Shown: one piece after another, positions 52,169-63,597 of the stretch
Layout: each line of letters begins with the position of its first letter
Numbering within the stretch: position 1 is the first letter of the stretch
NCBI GenBank assembly: GCA_033558025.1
Contig: JAUCEF010000014.1
Coordinates: 4,216,001 to 4,280,000, forward strand
Reading direction: 5' to 3'
Length of the DNA: 64,000 nt
Source: Phytophthora sp. 'mugwort'
Taxonomy: Eukaryota; Oomycota; Peronosporomycetes; Peronosporales; Peronosporaceae
Program-made: the position numbers and the translations under genes
Notes under the pieces: model-generated
What the model saw: the letters and a program-made list of their open reading frames with translations, nothing else
The model's database searches: none
What the model was told of the DNA's origin: nothing

Positions 52169-52381
52169 TATTTGAAGTCACGCTGTAACAGTGTTTCTGC
52201 TTCCTTTCTAAGCCGTGATATCCTTCCGCGAGTGTCTTCTAAGTAATCCCCAAACTTCAAAAAATATAAACATGCAATTCATTATTCCACCATCGGTTCC
52301 GTTCTTGCGCGTTCGTTCGATAACCGTTCTTTTCTATTTTCCACGAGCTCAAAACCCACATCTACTCCCTCCATTCCGCAC

Positions 52382-53527
52382 TTACACCATCAACAAGTCT
52401 TCGTCGGCTGCGTCATCGTTCGCGTCGGCCATACGATCTCGTCTTCTCAACGCTGGTAGGCCCATCGTCTTGCGTTCCGCTTGCTCGAAGGCGGTCAGCA
52501 ACGGCTCATAGGCCGGTATCTGTAGCGACCGTGCCAGCCAGAAAGTCTCGTAATTTGCAGCCAATACTAGCTATTCGATATCGCGGTTGACCGTTCTCTT
52601 CGCAACCACTTCTAGCAGAGGGGAGTCCACTCCTGTGATAACCGTGTCATCCCTTCCAACCGGCAACAGTTCCACGAAGCTTGAAGCCGGTAGGTCAGAC
52701 TCTTCCAGGGGACTTTCACCTGTCGCTTCGTCCAGGTTCACTCCTTCCGGCACTTCATCCATATGGTCGAGTCCATCGACCTCTGAAGCGCTTCAACCGG
52801 CTCACATTGACCGACACCATACGGTTCGGGTGCGAGGATTGTCAATCCGGTAGGTGTTCTCCCCGACTTTTTCACGGACACGGTACGGACCCTGCCACGA
52901 GAACGCTAGATTCTTTGTCCGTGATTCGCCCCTCTTGACTCGGAACAATTGATACACCCAGACCAGATCCCCTATTTCGAAGTGCACTTCTTGCTGTTCA
53001 CTGGGCCTCTGCTCATCCGGCCTTGGGCCTTAACCAGCTGCCGTTCCACTAGCAATCAGGGGTTCTTCAAATACCGGTACAAATCACGGCGATACTTCGT
53101 CACTTCGTTACTCTTGTACTGTTTCCCCAGATTGAGGAACGACACATCCAGATGTAGGACGGGAGCGCCCGTAAACGAGAATAATGGGGTGTCTCCCAGG
53201 GCTTCATGGTACGCCGTCCTATAGGCAAATAGTACCGGCGGTAGGTAGATGTCTCAATCCGTCTGAGCTTCGCTGACTTGCATCCGTAACATCCCAATAA
53301 GCATCCATTAAACCGTTCCACCAGACCTTGCGTCTGTGGATGGTAGGCAGCTCCGTACAACTTCTTAATTCCGAGCGTCTGGTAGAACGACCGTGCTACT
53401 TCCGCCGTGAAGTTCGACCCTTGGTCACTCAACAACCGGGACGGAACTCAATGCCGAACCAACACTCCATTTTTTTAATGGTCGCCTCTGCACACGCGCG
53501 GCTCAGGCAGTCCATGAGGAGTGTCAA
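52382..53527 (-). pseudogene. Gypsy integrase core and pol C-terminus (family B, copy 1)
   Basis: It begins in the integrase core (MDCLSRACAEATIKKME, then LLSDQGSNFTAEVARSF with the second Asp and GLVERFNGCLLG with the Glu). After a degraded part comes the integrase tail VHFEIGDLVWVYQLFR..TKNLAFSWQGPYRVREKVGEN. A C-terminal extension (ESDLPASSFVELLPVGRDD, ITGVDSPLLEVVAKRTVNRD, VLAANYETFWLARSL) ends at 52382. The extension is shared with 56153-56500. The 5' part was cut off at 53527 by the LTR start of the next element. Confidence 0.75.
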
Positions 53528-53567
53528 CCGGTTATCCTAGGCGGACCGTGACAACTCTCCCCCCAAT
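53528..53567 (-). promoter_or_regulatory. polypurine tract and LTR start of family B copy 2
   Basis: On the minus strand AATTGGGGGGAGAGT (53567-53554) is followed by TGTCACGGTCCGCC. Only about 26 bp of the presumed 3' LTR remain before the integrase of copy 1 begins. Confidence 0.5.
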
Positions 53568-54714
53568 TCCGTTGGTCGTCCCTGGCCAACCTCGACTTCT
53601 TCGGGAACGGTCTCAGCGCGGGTACTCTCAATCTTCTTATGCGGTCGTGGCCGCAGTTTCTCTGGCCGTGAGTCTTGCGCCAGAACGGCCTCCTTACGAC
53701 TCGAGGACCCGTTAGCGAGCCACAGTGGCCCGGCCCCTCATCTCAATGCGGGCGCACATGCCCTGTCCCGTGGCCTGGCCTTTTATCTCAATGCGGGTGC
53801 GCATGCCCTGTCCCGAGTCCAGACGGTGGTTACCGTCCGGGTCGGGTGGGCCATGACTTGCGCGACGGTCCACGTTTGAAGAACTGGTCGACACCCATTG
53901 GCCGGGGGATGAGCTTAACGGTTAGGCGATCCGGGCCTGGTCTACACCTGCCTTCAGTATACCGTCAACCCGGGTCGGGTTGGGCAATGGTTTGCGGCTC
54001 GTCCCTGTTCCCGGATAGGAGGGACTGTGGACCATTTGTGAAGAAGCGGCCGAGCTGCGAGGACGGAGGTCACGAAGGTAAGTGCGGACGGCGGCCAAGG
54101 CTGTGTGGATGGAACGGTCGGAGGGGTGATAAGTTTCTGACCCATGGGATGAGGACGGGCCAAGGTCGCGAAGGATGGCGTGCGGATTCCAGAGCTGAGA
54201 GAGCGGTTCTCTGGGGCTTCACAGCCAGGTTTGAGTTAGTCAGTCGTGAATTCACCTGGTGAATAACAAGTTGAGTCTTATATTTCGACTTTGTTACTTG
54301 CATACTCGTCAGTAAGACTAGCTCAATATTCGCAGCGGTGCAGTAAATCGGGCCACACTTAAAACGCACCACACTGCCGGAGGAACATTTTCCGAAGCGT
54401 TGAAGATGTTGCCGTTGACGAGAAACGTCAACGCCTCCTCCCAAGCAATCATGGTGACCACGCTTCCCCTTCTCGTCCTTGGAGCCGAACGCCGAATGGA
54501 CAACCCGCCGTTCTGTCAGTTCAACTGGGGTCGCGGGCTGTCAATACAGCCCGTTCCCAGACGCGACATCCCAAGCCCCTTCAACAGCCGAACTTTCTGC
54601 AGAACGCTCGTAGTCCATTACCACCAGTGGTCTGTCGAGCGTCTCCCGCATCCCGCTTTCCTCATTCGCTAATCGGCAGTTATCCCACACAAGTCGTCAC
54701 GCTCCTTCGTCGTT
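53568..54714. other. region between the LTR start and antisense ORF copy 2
   Basis: No domain was recognised. It contains two diverged copies of a CTCAATGCGGG.GC.CATGCCCTGTCCCG segment about 50 bp apart (53739-53815). Otherwise unassigned. Confidence 0.35.
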
Positions 54715-55770
54715 ATGGACAAGACGTATACGGCCACCGAAATCGGAGACTTCAGGGCCTTCCTCGATGACCTGCTAAAGCGCGAAGCCAGTAGGACCCT
54801 GCCGAAGTCGATCCGCACAACTCAAGAAGCGTTCTGTGCACAGCTGCGGGCCCTGATCACAATAAACGGTTTGGCATCCGGCGTCGAGCAGCTCGACAAG
54901 CTCGCTCGCTCTATCATCGGGGGGAAAACGGACGTCGACCTTACCGGCACGGTCCTGTTGCTCCCTGAATCACCCGCTTCGTCGGCCGTCGGTGTTCCAC
55001 CGGTCAAGTCGTCCAACGGTAAAGGTCGCCTCTCCTCCAAGCGGGCAGCCTCAACATCGAAGGGCCCAGCGAAGTCATTGCCGGCGCCGAAGAAACGCCG
55101 CACTGCCAGTCGCGTTCCAGCGCTTTCTGGTCCCTCATCTCCATCTTCGGTTGCCGTCCTCGCCGACGTGATCCGCTCGAAGTGCGTGAAGCCATCGCCG
55201 ATTTCCTTCGTCGCGCCGAGCAGCAGAGCAAGAAGCCATGGCGGCTGGCGTTCCCCTGGACGTCGCCTGTGGTACGATCCCACCCAATATGAAGACCTCT
55301 ACCGCGCCCATTGACGTTTCTGGATGACCCATCCCCGAACGTTATGGGATTGGGCGTTCCGCGCTCCTCTTCACGACGTCGCTGACACTTCTGCCCGCCG
55401 AAATCACAAGCTGCGTGCCATTCAGGCGTTGCTGACACTTCTGCCCGCCGAAATCACAAGCTGCGTGCCATTCAGGCGTGGCTCCAATTCGTAGGCCTGT
55501 GCATCGAGACCTTCGGCTTCTACAGTAAGTTGGAACAATGAAAAGGTCATGAAGACCTCTTCTGGATAGAGGAGCCAGCCTGGCAAAGGCGGGGCCGGCG
55601 CAACGAACTATGACGAGCCTCTCGCTGAAGACCTGACCACCATTTTCCGTCAGGACAAGACCCGCTTCGAATTCGTCTGCGAGTACGCCTTGGACCCAGC
55701 CCACATAGACGACTTTGGCTACCGCAGTATTCGAGTGTCTTGATGAGGGGACCTCCGGCGACGACACTTA
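54715..55770 (+). pseudogene. antisense ORF (copy 2) of a Gypsy family, unknown function
   Basis: It starts MDKTYTATEIGDFRAFLDD at 54715. The segment LRALITINGLASGVEQLDKLARSI..LTGTVLLLPES aligns with the start of copy 1. A Ser/Lys-rich linker (KGRLSSKRAASTSKGPAKS) leads to WRLAFPWTSP and RFWMTHPR, matching the LAYPW and RFWMKYRP blocks of copy 1. IQAWLQFVGLCIETFGFYSK and GHEDLFWIEE follow after frameshifts. A 50-bp tandem duplication (55381-55480) lies inside. It ends near 55770, about 380 bp before the stop of the converging pol (56153). Confidence 0.55.
55381..55480 (+). repeat. 50-bp tandem duplication inside antisense ORF copy 2
   Basis: Two adjacent 50-bp units starting GCTGACACTTCTGCCCGCCG are identical except for the last base. 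The unit length is not a multiple of three, so the duplication shifts the frame. Confidence 0.97.
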
Positions 55771-56152
55771 GTCGAGGGGCTAGTCATCCGTCCTTTAATT
55801 TTACATTACGCGTTCTCCTTTTCACCTTATTCCCGTTCCTTCCTTGTACTTTCCGACTTTAATCATTGCTGAGAAACGCGAACTCGCGTGCATCCAATCC
55901 ACCATTTTTAAATTCAAACTAAATGCAAAATCCACAATCTCGATTATTCACCACAGACCTCGTCATATCACCATCCACACACACCCTTGATGAACGCTCA
56001 CAGGCGATTCGTCCCTAGAACAAGAGTTCATCCTCGTCGACCGTGGCGCTCACCTCCATTTAACGCGCACCACGACGCAACTCCGGTAAATTCCACTTCT
56101 TTCAGTCGGCGTTCTCGAACATCGTATCAGGGCGACGTAATCAGGTGCCAAA

Positions 56153-58217
56153 TCAAGGCGCGGCAGCCAAAACGTTTCCAAACGTTGCCGTTAGCACCAA
56201 ATACTTTGCTTGCCGTCTATCAATCCTTTTTGTCACTATATCCATGATCGGCGAACTCACCCCTGAGAACGCTGTCTCTTCCCCTCCGATTGAGTGATGT
56301 TCCGCGAAGCTTGTCGAAGGCAGGCCACCCGTTCCTAAAGGTCCATCGTCCGTAGCGTCAACCGCGATGCCCTCAGGAACTTTATCCGCATACGATCGAC
56401 TCCAGCGACCCTTGAACTTCATCAGCCGAGCCGGTTGACATTTACCGTGACTACTCGATTGGGGTAGGTCGGTATAGCAATCCGGTAAGCGTTCTCCCCG
56501 ACTTGAAAAACGACCCAGTAAGGGCAGTGCCAAGAGAACGCCAACTTCTTCGTCCTCTTTCCCCTCGCTTCGCCCTGAAGTACTGCTACACTCAAACGGC
56601 GTTTCCGTCTACATACTCCACTCGTTGCTTCCCCCCCCAGCCGTTTCTCGTGGAGGTCTTGAGCCTTGATCAACTGTCGCTTGACCAGTCGACGAGAGTT
56701 CCTTAACGATTCGTACAACTTTCTCCTGTAGATGGCCACCTCATTGCTCTTCCAATCCTTGTCCAATTTAAGGAACGCCAAATCCAATAGCAACTTCGGG
56801 TCTCGCCAATACAGGCTGAAGAACGGAGAATCGTCCAACGTCTCATGGTAGGACGTTCGGTAGGCAAGCAGGACTCGGGGCAATACACATCGCAGTCTGG
56901 CTGCGATTCGTGCACGAACATTTCAGCATCCCGAGGAGTGTTCCGTTAAAGCGTTTGGCTAATCCTCGGAGTTTGAGGGTGGTATGCAGCGCTGGTCAAC
57001 TTCTTGATTCCTAGCGTCTTATACACCGAACGTGCCAGATCCGATGTGAAGTTTGAGCCATTATCGCTCCGTAGGCATTCTGGTACACCGTGGCTATTGA
57101 TGGCCCCGTCAATCAGCCTCCATGAAAGTGACAGTGTCCATGGCGAGCACCGTGAACGCCTCTAACCATCTCGTGAAGTAGTCTGCGAACCAATAATATG
57201 AACTTATTGCCACCCTCCGTAGTGACAACGGGCCCAATTGCAATTGCATCCATCACTAGCAAGGATAACGGCCCCGACAAATCATACGCCGGCATTCGCT
57301 GCATCAATCCAGCTCGCCAGGGTCAATGCCCCTTTCCACCGCCCAAGTCGACACGCGCGGACAAATTCAGCCACATCCTTCTTCCACCCGTGCCAGTAGG
57401 CATGCCGCCTTTCCTTATCAGCAGTCTTAGTTTTCCCGAAGTGAGCCGCAAACACGTCCATATGACAGCGGATCAGCACGGTCTCGAAGAAAGGGACCGG
57501 TATCACAGGAACGGTGATCGTACGCGCGGGCCTTGCTCCAGCCCACAGGTACACGCCTCGCATCAGCACTCCATTTATGACGCGGAGCCAGCTTCAGCAC
57601 TTGCACTCGTATCTGAGGGTCGAGTGCCAACGTTCCATCTTGTAGGAAGGCCATGAGAGCTCTTATCCATGGCGTGAGAGCCTGCCCTTCCACGAACTTC
57701 TCGCCGTCAAGACCGAACTCGTCTAAGGGAGACGGAACGGTCGGCGGGGCACCTCCACACCTCACCTCTTCTTCGTCTTCTTGACTGAGCTCTCTACCAT
57801 GCGGTCACGTGTCTCTCGGCGTTCCTTCCCCATCATCTTTCTCGCCTTCGCCTTCAACCTCCGTCGGCTCCCAAACTATGAAGCGAGCTTTTCCATTTTC
57901 CTGGACCGGTGCGTTACTCGAGCCATCGTCGCCTGATGGGCCTTCCTGGCAGTGGTCTCATTCAGCACGGGGTTCAACAGCTCCGCCGAGCTTACGGTTC
58001 CTACTGTCAGTTTCTGCATTACTCGAGACAGCCCGTCCGCGTGACCTATCAGCGTTCCGAGACGGTGCTTAAATCGCAGCTGCGATAGTTCCATCGCCCA
58101 GCGTGCCAATTTAGCGTTTGTAGTACGAGTAGTCTCTCCAATATTCGAATTGATGATAAGTGACAGGACCGTGTTCGCCATCAACGGGGAGCCGATCTTG
58201 AAGACGAAAGCACGCAT
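56153..58217 (-). pseudogene. Gypsy pol 3' half: RNase H end and integrase (family B, copy 2)
   Basis: It starts with the RNase H end (NAKLARWAMELSQLRFKHR, LIGHADGLSRV, 58120-58040). The zinc-binding integrase part follows (CHMDVFAAHFGKTKTADK..RRHAYWHGWKKDVAEFVRAC, 57470-57340), then PLSLLVMDAIAIGP..TEGGNKFILL with the first Asp (about 57230). The core is then degraded to about 56900. PRVLLAYRTSYHETLDDSPF..LYWRDPK, the tail KKLAFSWHCPYWV..VGENAYRI, and the same C-terminal extension as copy 1 (GLPSTSFAEH; AFSGVSSPIMDIVTKRI) follow to 56153. Frameshifts are frequent. Confidence 0.75.
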
Positions 58218-58599
58218 GCAGCTTTGCTATCGCGCAACACATGGACAAGAAGATGGAGCTTCACGCCGCCAATTTCGTCAACGCTGCGATTCACTTCGAG
58301 GACATGTAAACCGTCGAGTAAGTTTATGCGTAGGTGTACATCGATGTCAACTTCGAGTGAGAGGATAAGACAATATTGAATGCCAAACCAGAGTTGTTCT
58401 TCTTGGTTGGGGTTCCTTGGGCTCACCCAATCTAAACTCAGACGACTTGACTGCGGATTAGCACACGTAGGCCGGGCAAAGGTGTAGGAGAAGTATATAT
58501 CTCCCGGCTTACTTCATCTCGCTGTCAAACTCGCGGACCCATTCGCTGTATACTGTCACCGTCATTCAGGCCTTGACTTGATCAAGAACGCGGCAAGGT

Positions 58600-60763
58600 C
58601 ACCGGCAGCGTCCACCGGAAGGACGCTGAGCCAGCAATGAAGAGGGCAGGAGGGAGGAGAAGGAAGTGCCGCTCCTTCCTCTTGCCTATTAGGCGACACT
58701 GAACGGGGTGAAGGAGTGGTGGTGGTGGCGGAGTCTGCCGTACGGTCAAGAGCTCTCGAGCTGGGCAATGCGGGTCTCACGGTGAGCGAGAACGTACCGC
58801 CCAAACGTGACACGGTGGACGTAAGAGTGGATGGAATTATGGTCGAAGCAAAGGAGGACTGCGAAATGCGGCGTCAGTTATTACGAGACGCTGTCATGAA
58901 GGTCAGTGAAATGGGGAAAAACATCAAGGGTGCACGGGAAACCCTGCGGTGACAATGGCAACGGGAACGCGGCGACGCTGAAGACGACAATTCAGAAGGA
59001 TCTCGAAGAATAAGCGTTCCAAGACTGGAAAGAAGATGCTGAGTGCGCTCAGAAGGAACGGGTCTCGACGGTTCGAGTACCCAGGAGAAGCCCTCCGAAG
59101 AGAAAAGATGTCCAGAAGAAGAGCGGAAGGAACGACAAAGTCAAGATACTGCGGGAAGGGAGTCCTCTAGTCGCTATGGGCGTGTGTTCAAGGAAAATGA
59201 GCTGAGTATGATCGAACAAGGAATGTATACGTTAGCGAATGACGTGTCCGAGGAGTACAAGAAGTAGTTGGAGGAACGGCTGTTCCCGCTGGACGAAGTG
59301 GAGATTCAGAGAAAGGTGCAAGATATCGCAAAGGGCAGAAGAAGCAGACGCACAGGGAAATAAGCTTGATTTTAGGGGTTCCGGTGGAAGTATTGCAGCA
59401 GACCAAAAAAGTGTCGCCGGGCGTCCTGTCTACATCGAAGTATTGGTTGAACTGGTGCCAAGAGACGCTAACTGTGTCTCAAGAAGCGAAGCGTGCTAAC
59501 AGGGACCTCAAGCAGTAGTCTCCTGACGCAAAGGCGCCAGCGGGAATGGTAAAGTCAGTGGTGGCGACGGCGGGGACACAGAGCGTCCTCTCGCGGAAGG
59601 GAATGAGGCGGATGCTGATGTTGTCCGGAGCGACACGCGCAGTGTGAGAACGACGACCCGGAGTGAAGCTGAGGTTCTAAAGAACGTCGGCGTGAAGCTG
59701 GACGAGATCGAACAAGAACGTGCAAAGCTCGAGTCGTGGTCTTCGTATCGTCTCTTGATCGCACTGTCGCTTGACGACGAGTGTACGAGCTGCTGAAGGG
59801 TGACGAGAGCAAGGCCGGGAGTAAAGTCACCGTGACGGGTACGGCGGCGGATGCCGATGGCCCTGATGAGGAAGTATTTCCTGAACGGGACCAAACAGAG
59901 GAGCTGACATTAAGCCTCGAAGAACGGTTATCCCGCCTACTCGGAACGGGCGATGGCATTGGAAGCACCACTCGCCGTGAGTCCGTAGTTGACTGAGCCG
60001 TGAGCTACTACAATAAGAACGCGGATTGTATCAGGGAGAAAATACGCTCTCGTGGTCACTGCGCGACCGGCAAAACCACGGACGGGTTGGCAGAGCCTAG
60101 CCCGAAGGCGACGAATAAGGTGGCATTCTCGGTGCCAGGAAGTGGCTCCGAAGACGAGACTCCCTTCGTTTACGCGATACACCCGACGAAGGTTTCGCGT
60201 CGAAGCTTGACGCCAGGCCTTCGTGAACTGGTATCGCTCGATGACGGAAGTGAGGGCTCACAACCTGTGGGATCCGGACGAAAGCGCGTCATCAGCCGTG
60301 TCGGGGCCGATGAAGCTCTTTCGGATGGTTTCCTTGATTGTTGCCCTGCCTAGACTCACGCTGATACTGGGAAATTGCAAGTCTCATGATTAGCGGGATT
60401 CTGAAGCGACTGGGGCGTGCAGCCTAACCACTGCGTCCGTATACGGGTAGCCTCGATAGTGCTTCGGGCCACCCGATCCGAGTTCACGGGGTGATCGATT
60501 TGACAGTAGGTATGGGGATATTCGAGAAGACGTTGCCGTTCGTGGTGGCCGCTCGACTTCACGAGGACGCTATTCTCGGAACGGATACGCTGAGGGTGTT
60601 CCGAGCCGTCATAGACTTGGAAAAGCGGAGTATGACGATGAAGGGAACGGGTGACGTGATCCCTTTGGGCCTTACCCGGATGGAGGAGGTGTACTCCGCC
60701 GGGGTCGCGTGCGATGTACATCTACTGCCGGGATGGAACGTCTTTATGTTTCTTTTACCCTGA
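58600..60763 (+). pseudogene. Gypsy Gag-protease fragment
   Basis: Plus-strand charged, helical Gag-like text over several frames (NVPPKRDTVDVRVDGIMVEA, 58780; ENELSMIEQGMYTLANDVSE, 59200; DQTEELTLSLEERLSRLLG, 59900). A retropepsin-like segment at 60491-60763 reads GVIDLTVGMGIFEKTLPFVV, LHEDAILGTDTLRVFRAVID and TMKGTGDVIPLGLTRMEE. The active-site DSG part upstream is destroyed. RT would follow but sequence changes to a Copia fragment after about 60770. The LTR of this copy was not found. Confidence 0.6.
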
Positions 60764-60839
60764 TAGTTGGATAAATCCATATAGGCAAAATTTTGATTCT
60801 TTATATTCACAACATGATGCACCTTTACCTATTTCGCTA

Positions 60840-61105
60840 TCAGGACCCTTTGAGAGCAAAAATTATGTCCCTTTCATATTGGCTATCGCACGACAGGTTG
60901 TCGTTCCACTCTTGATGGTGCCACCACCTCACCCACGTGGGCGATCGTTCTTTGGTCTGGCACATGCGTGTCGTATATACCTTCAGCTTCACGCTCCTAC
61001 AACCGTACAACCGTGTCACCTTCACCTTGGTGGCGTCCATATCGAATACACGGTACTCTTTGACTTTATCTGCGTAACTGAGCAGCATACACCTGAAGCG
61101 CTTGG
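60840..61105 (-). pseudogene. Copia polyprotein fragment (integrase tail)
   Basis: A minus-strand frame with WTPKRFRCMLLSYADKVKEY followed by RVFDMDATKVKVTRL, the conserved segment after the Copia integrase core. It is bounded on the right by the hairpin at 61112-61138 and on the left by unassigned sequence. Confidence 0.65.
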
Positions 61106-61111
61106 GGGTCC

Positions 61112-61138
61112 AGCTGCTCTTGTGAAACAAGAGCAGCT
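61112..61138. repeat. perfect 12-bp hairpin at the end of the Penelope-like element
   Basis: AGCTGCTCTTGT, loop GAA, ACAAGAGCAGCT. The right arm begins the 50-bp repeat shared with 63887-63936. In the internal copy the loop is TTC and the left arm is only partly matched. Confidence 0.95.
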
Positions 61139-61176
61139 ACGAGAACTTCATTTGAAGTCTCGAGTTCCATAGCGTC
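61127..61176 (-). repeat. 50-bp direct repeat of the Penelope-like element, outer copy
   Basis: Identical over 50 bases to 63887-63936 and in the same orientation. It encodes the same residues as the start of ORF1 (MELETSNEVLVAAL) but is cut off by the hairpin and Copia sequence, as expected for a 5'-truncated tandem copy or a short pseudo-LTR. Confidence 0.95.
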
Positions 61177-61185
61177 GTGCTGGTT

Positions 61186-61201
61186 GGTTTAGGGTTTAGG
61201 G
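61186..61201 (+). repeat. telomere-like TTTAGGG repeat, outer
   Basis: GGTTTAGGGTTTAGGG, just over two units of the TTTAGGG telomere repeat type, 10 bp from the end of the outer 50-bp repeat. Confidence 0.85.
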
Positions 61202-61468
61202 TTGTGACACGAACGAAGGCGAAGCCGGAGTGAGTGCAAACGCGAGGCAGCGCGAAGCGGTGGCGAGCGGTTTGTGTCTTGAGACTGAGGCTTGACGCGA
61301 CAAAAACAGTTGTATTTGATTGTCCAAAGGGTCGGGAGGTCGGCCTCTCCGGTGGTCCTTTCGCTTAGGCTTCTTCAGTGGACGGCAAATTGAGAAATGA
61401 GCGTCCAGCTGAAGCTGTTCTGCTACTGCTAGCTACTCACTACACATGCAAGATTCATGCATCTTGGT

Positions 61469-61519
61469 TTCTCGAATCTTCAACTTGCGTGCGTGGGTGC
61501 ACGTGAATCTTCGAGAAGT
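61469..61519. promoter_or_regulatory. two heat-shock-element-like triplets
   Basis: TTCTCGAATCTTC (61470-61482) and GAATCTTCGAGAA (61505-61517) are each perfect three-unit alternations of GAA and TTC at 5-bp spacing, the consensus bound by heat-shock factor trimers. Further GAATCTTC pairs occur near 61632 and 61666. Regulation is inference. Confidence 0.4.
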
Positions 61520-61712
61520 GGGTGTGGGTTCAAACTAGATTTGTTGGGTGAATGTACCCCGAATATCCAGTTCCGTACCCAGAGAATCCAATTGTGTACC
61601 CAGAGGAATCCAGCTGGGAATTTTCGCAGTGCGAATCTTCAACCGTGTAGAATTTTCCCGCTGGGAATCTTCAACATCACGGATGCTGGTTGTGACGCGC
61701 CACCGTGTCAAA

Positions 61713-61726
61713 GGGTTTAGGGTTTA
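61713..61726 (+). repeat. telomere-like repeat overlapping the RT stop codon
   Basis: GGGTTTAGGGTTTA, two TTTAGGG-type units. On the minus strand the RT stop codon TAA (61726-61724) is the first part of TAAACCCTAAACCC. Confidence 0.85.
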
Positions 61727-63517
61727 CTCCCCGTCCTCTGTACAGACCGATCGCTTTCGCTTTCTTGATCGAAGTGCGAGGCGGTCTGCAGGAGACGGGA
61801 AGAATGTCGGTGGTAGTCTTGTTGGGCACAGCTTGCGCTTGAGAGTCGGAGGCTTCAGATAGCATAGGCTGACTTGGTCGATCCCGAATTTCTTTGTTTC
61901 GGTTTCGAGTGCTTGGACGTCAAGGAGTCTCTTCAGTTCCGCGCCGGACGGTCCATTCGGATCGTAGGGAACTTTAAAGAAGACCTTGGATGTCCGCGGC
62001 CTTGGTGCTCTTGTTTCCTCCAGCGCAGCTCGGAAGATTGGTAGCAGTTTGGTGGCTCGATAGCCACGACTTTGCAGTCGTTGCAGAAGCAGATTAACGA
62101 CCGACTTGAAGTCGTTCGCGTCTGGGTTCTGCATTGCGTATTTCTTCACGAGTCCGTAGATCAACCCTTTGAGCACGCCAGGCGGATGTGCGCTGGCAGC
62201 TGGAAGGTAGAGGTACAGATTTAGCGCTTTTTGGTGCGTCTTGGTTCGAAGTCTGTTTTCGGTCTTGATGATCCAGAGATCGAGAAACGGCGCTTCGGTC
62301 AGACTCTGTTCGTGTGTGAACTTGAGTCTTGACAGACGCGTGAACTTGGCGAAGAACCTTTGGAGTGCAAAAAGATCTTCCGTTCTTGGGCGCCAGACTT
62401 GGAACTCTGGTGTCAGCTGGCTCTCAAAGTGCGCAAGGTACAGTGAGGCAAAAGCTGGTGCAACCGGAGTACCCATTGCGGTACCTGTGATTTGGTGCCA
62501 CATCGTGTCGCCGAACTGGAAGTAGTTGAACCTCAGAATGAGGTGTAGTCCTTCCAGGATGGCAGTCTTCCATCGATGATCGTTGAGGATCCTTGCAAAC
62601 GTATCGAGTGCGCAGTCGATCGGTATACTCGTGTATAGCGAAACGACATCGAACGTGAGGATCTGATCTTGCGGCGTGACTTGGAGGGCGGCGAGATCGG
62701 TCAGGAGCTGATCCGAGTTCTTGAGATATGACGCAGAGGCTTTCAGCAGTGGCTGGAGTTGGTAGTCGAGCCACTTGGAGAGTCCGAGGAGCACTCCATT
62801 AGCGTTTGAGACGATTGGTCTCGGTGCTAACTGAGGCTTGTGTATCTTCGCTAGTGCGTAGAACACATTCAGCGATCTTGCGTCAATCTTGTGGGTGATG
62901 ATCGCCGTATCCTTCCAGTCCACATCGTAGCCGTATCGCTGAAACATGCGTTCGTAGTACTTCCTGACGGTACTCTTCAGCAGTCTCAGGATGGCATCTG
63001 GGGGCGCTTGGATGTTCCGGTACGTCGTAGTGTCTTGGAGATGATCAAGGCAGAAGTCGACGTATTGGGTTGATGTCATGACTGCTGGGCCGAGGTTTTT
63101 GTCGGTCAGCAGAACCTTGAGATCGTGCCGGAACATCAGGGTCTTGAGCAAGTCCCGTTGGGTCTTGGTCATGTTGAAGTGTCGCTTCGAGACGAATGTT
63201 GTAACTTGAAGACGTTGTTCGATGGTCTGAAGTGTTGCTTCAATCGCAGGGGGACATGGTGGTGGCTGAAACGCTTCGTTCTTCACGTAGATTGAGCTCT
63301 TCGTGAACGCTTTGTTGTCGTTCTTCCGGAATAGGTACCGGAGTCGAAGCGATCGAACAAAGTCTGGTAGCCGTTCAAGGAGATCGGTGGTCGAGAGTCG
63401 GCGCGGTGTGGGACAGAAATTGAGGTTCAGTCCTAGCAGTCGCTTGAGGGTGGCAGGTAAATCAGCAGGTGGAGACATCAGGTCGTGGAAGGCGAGATTC
63501 GAGATTTCGTTGTCCAC
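61724..63517 (-). pseudogene. Penelope-like reverse transcriptase lacking the YxDD box
   Basis: An open frame of 597 codons, longer if the frame upstream of 63517 is used. RT landmarks: LLTDKNLGPAVMTSTQYVDF, FYALAKIHKPQLAPRPIVSN, ILTFDVVSLYTSIPIDCAL (first catalytic Asp) and GTAMGTPVAPAFASLYLAHF. After this the family has a YxDD segment; here LTPEFQVWRPRTEDLFAL joins directly to RLKFTHEQSLTEAPFLDLWI, so the box is missing by an in-frame deletion. The C-terminal part is basic (LRSRKRKRSVC) and has no GIY-YIG domain. The listed start is a GTG; the frame is open at least to about 63650, overlapping ORF1. Confidence 0.85.
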
Positions 63518-63597
63518 TTCTTGAACGCTCCGGAGCGCGAAGATAGCAAGAGCGTTCTTGAATGTCGGGCGGCCGGGATGGAATTGGAATTCGTTCC

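Noticed and set aside
61801..61835. Similarity of TGTCGG..GTCTTGTTGGGCAC to the LTR start at 27874/49008
   Set aside because: The stretch lies inside the RT coding frame and encodes residues that fit the protein; similarity is short and stops at once.
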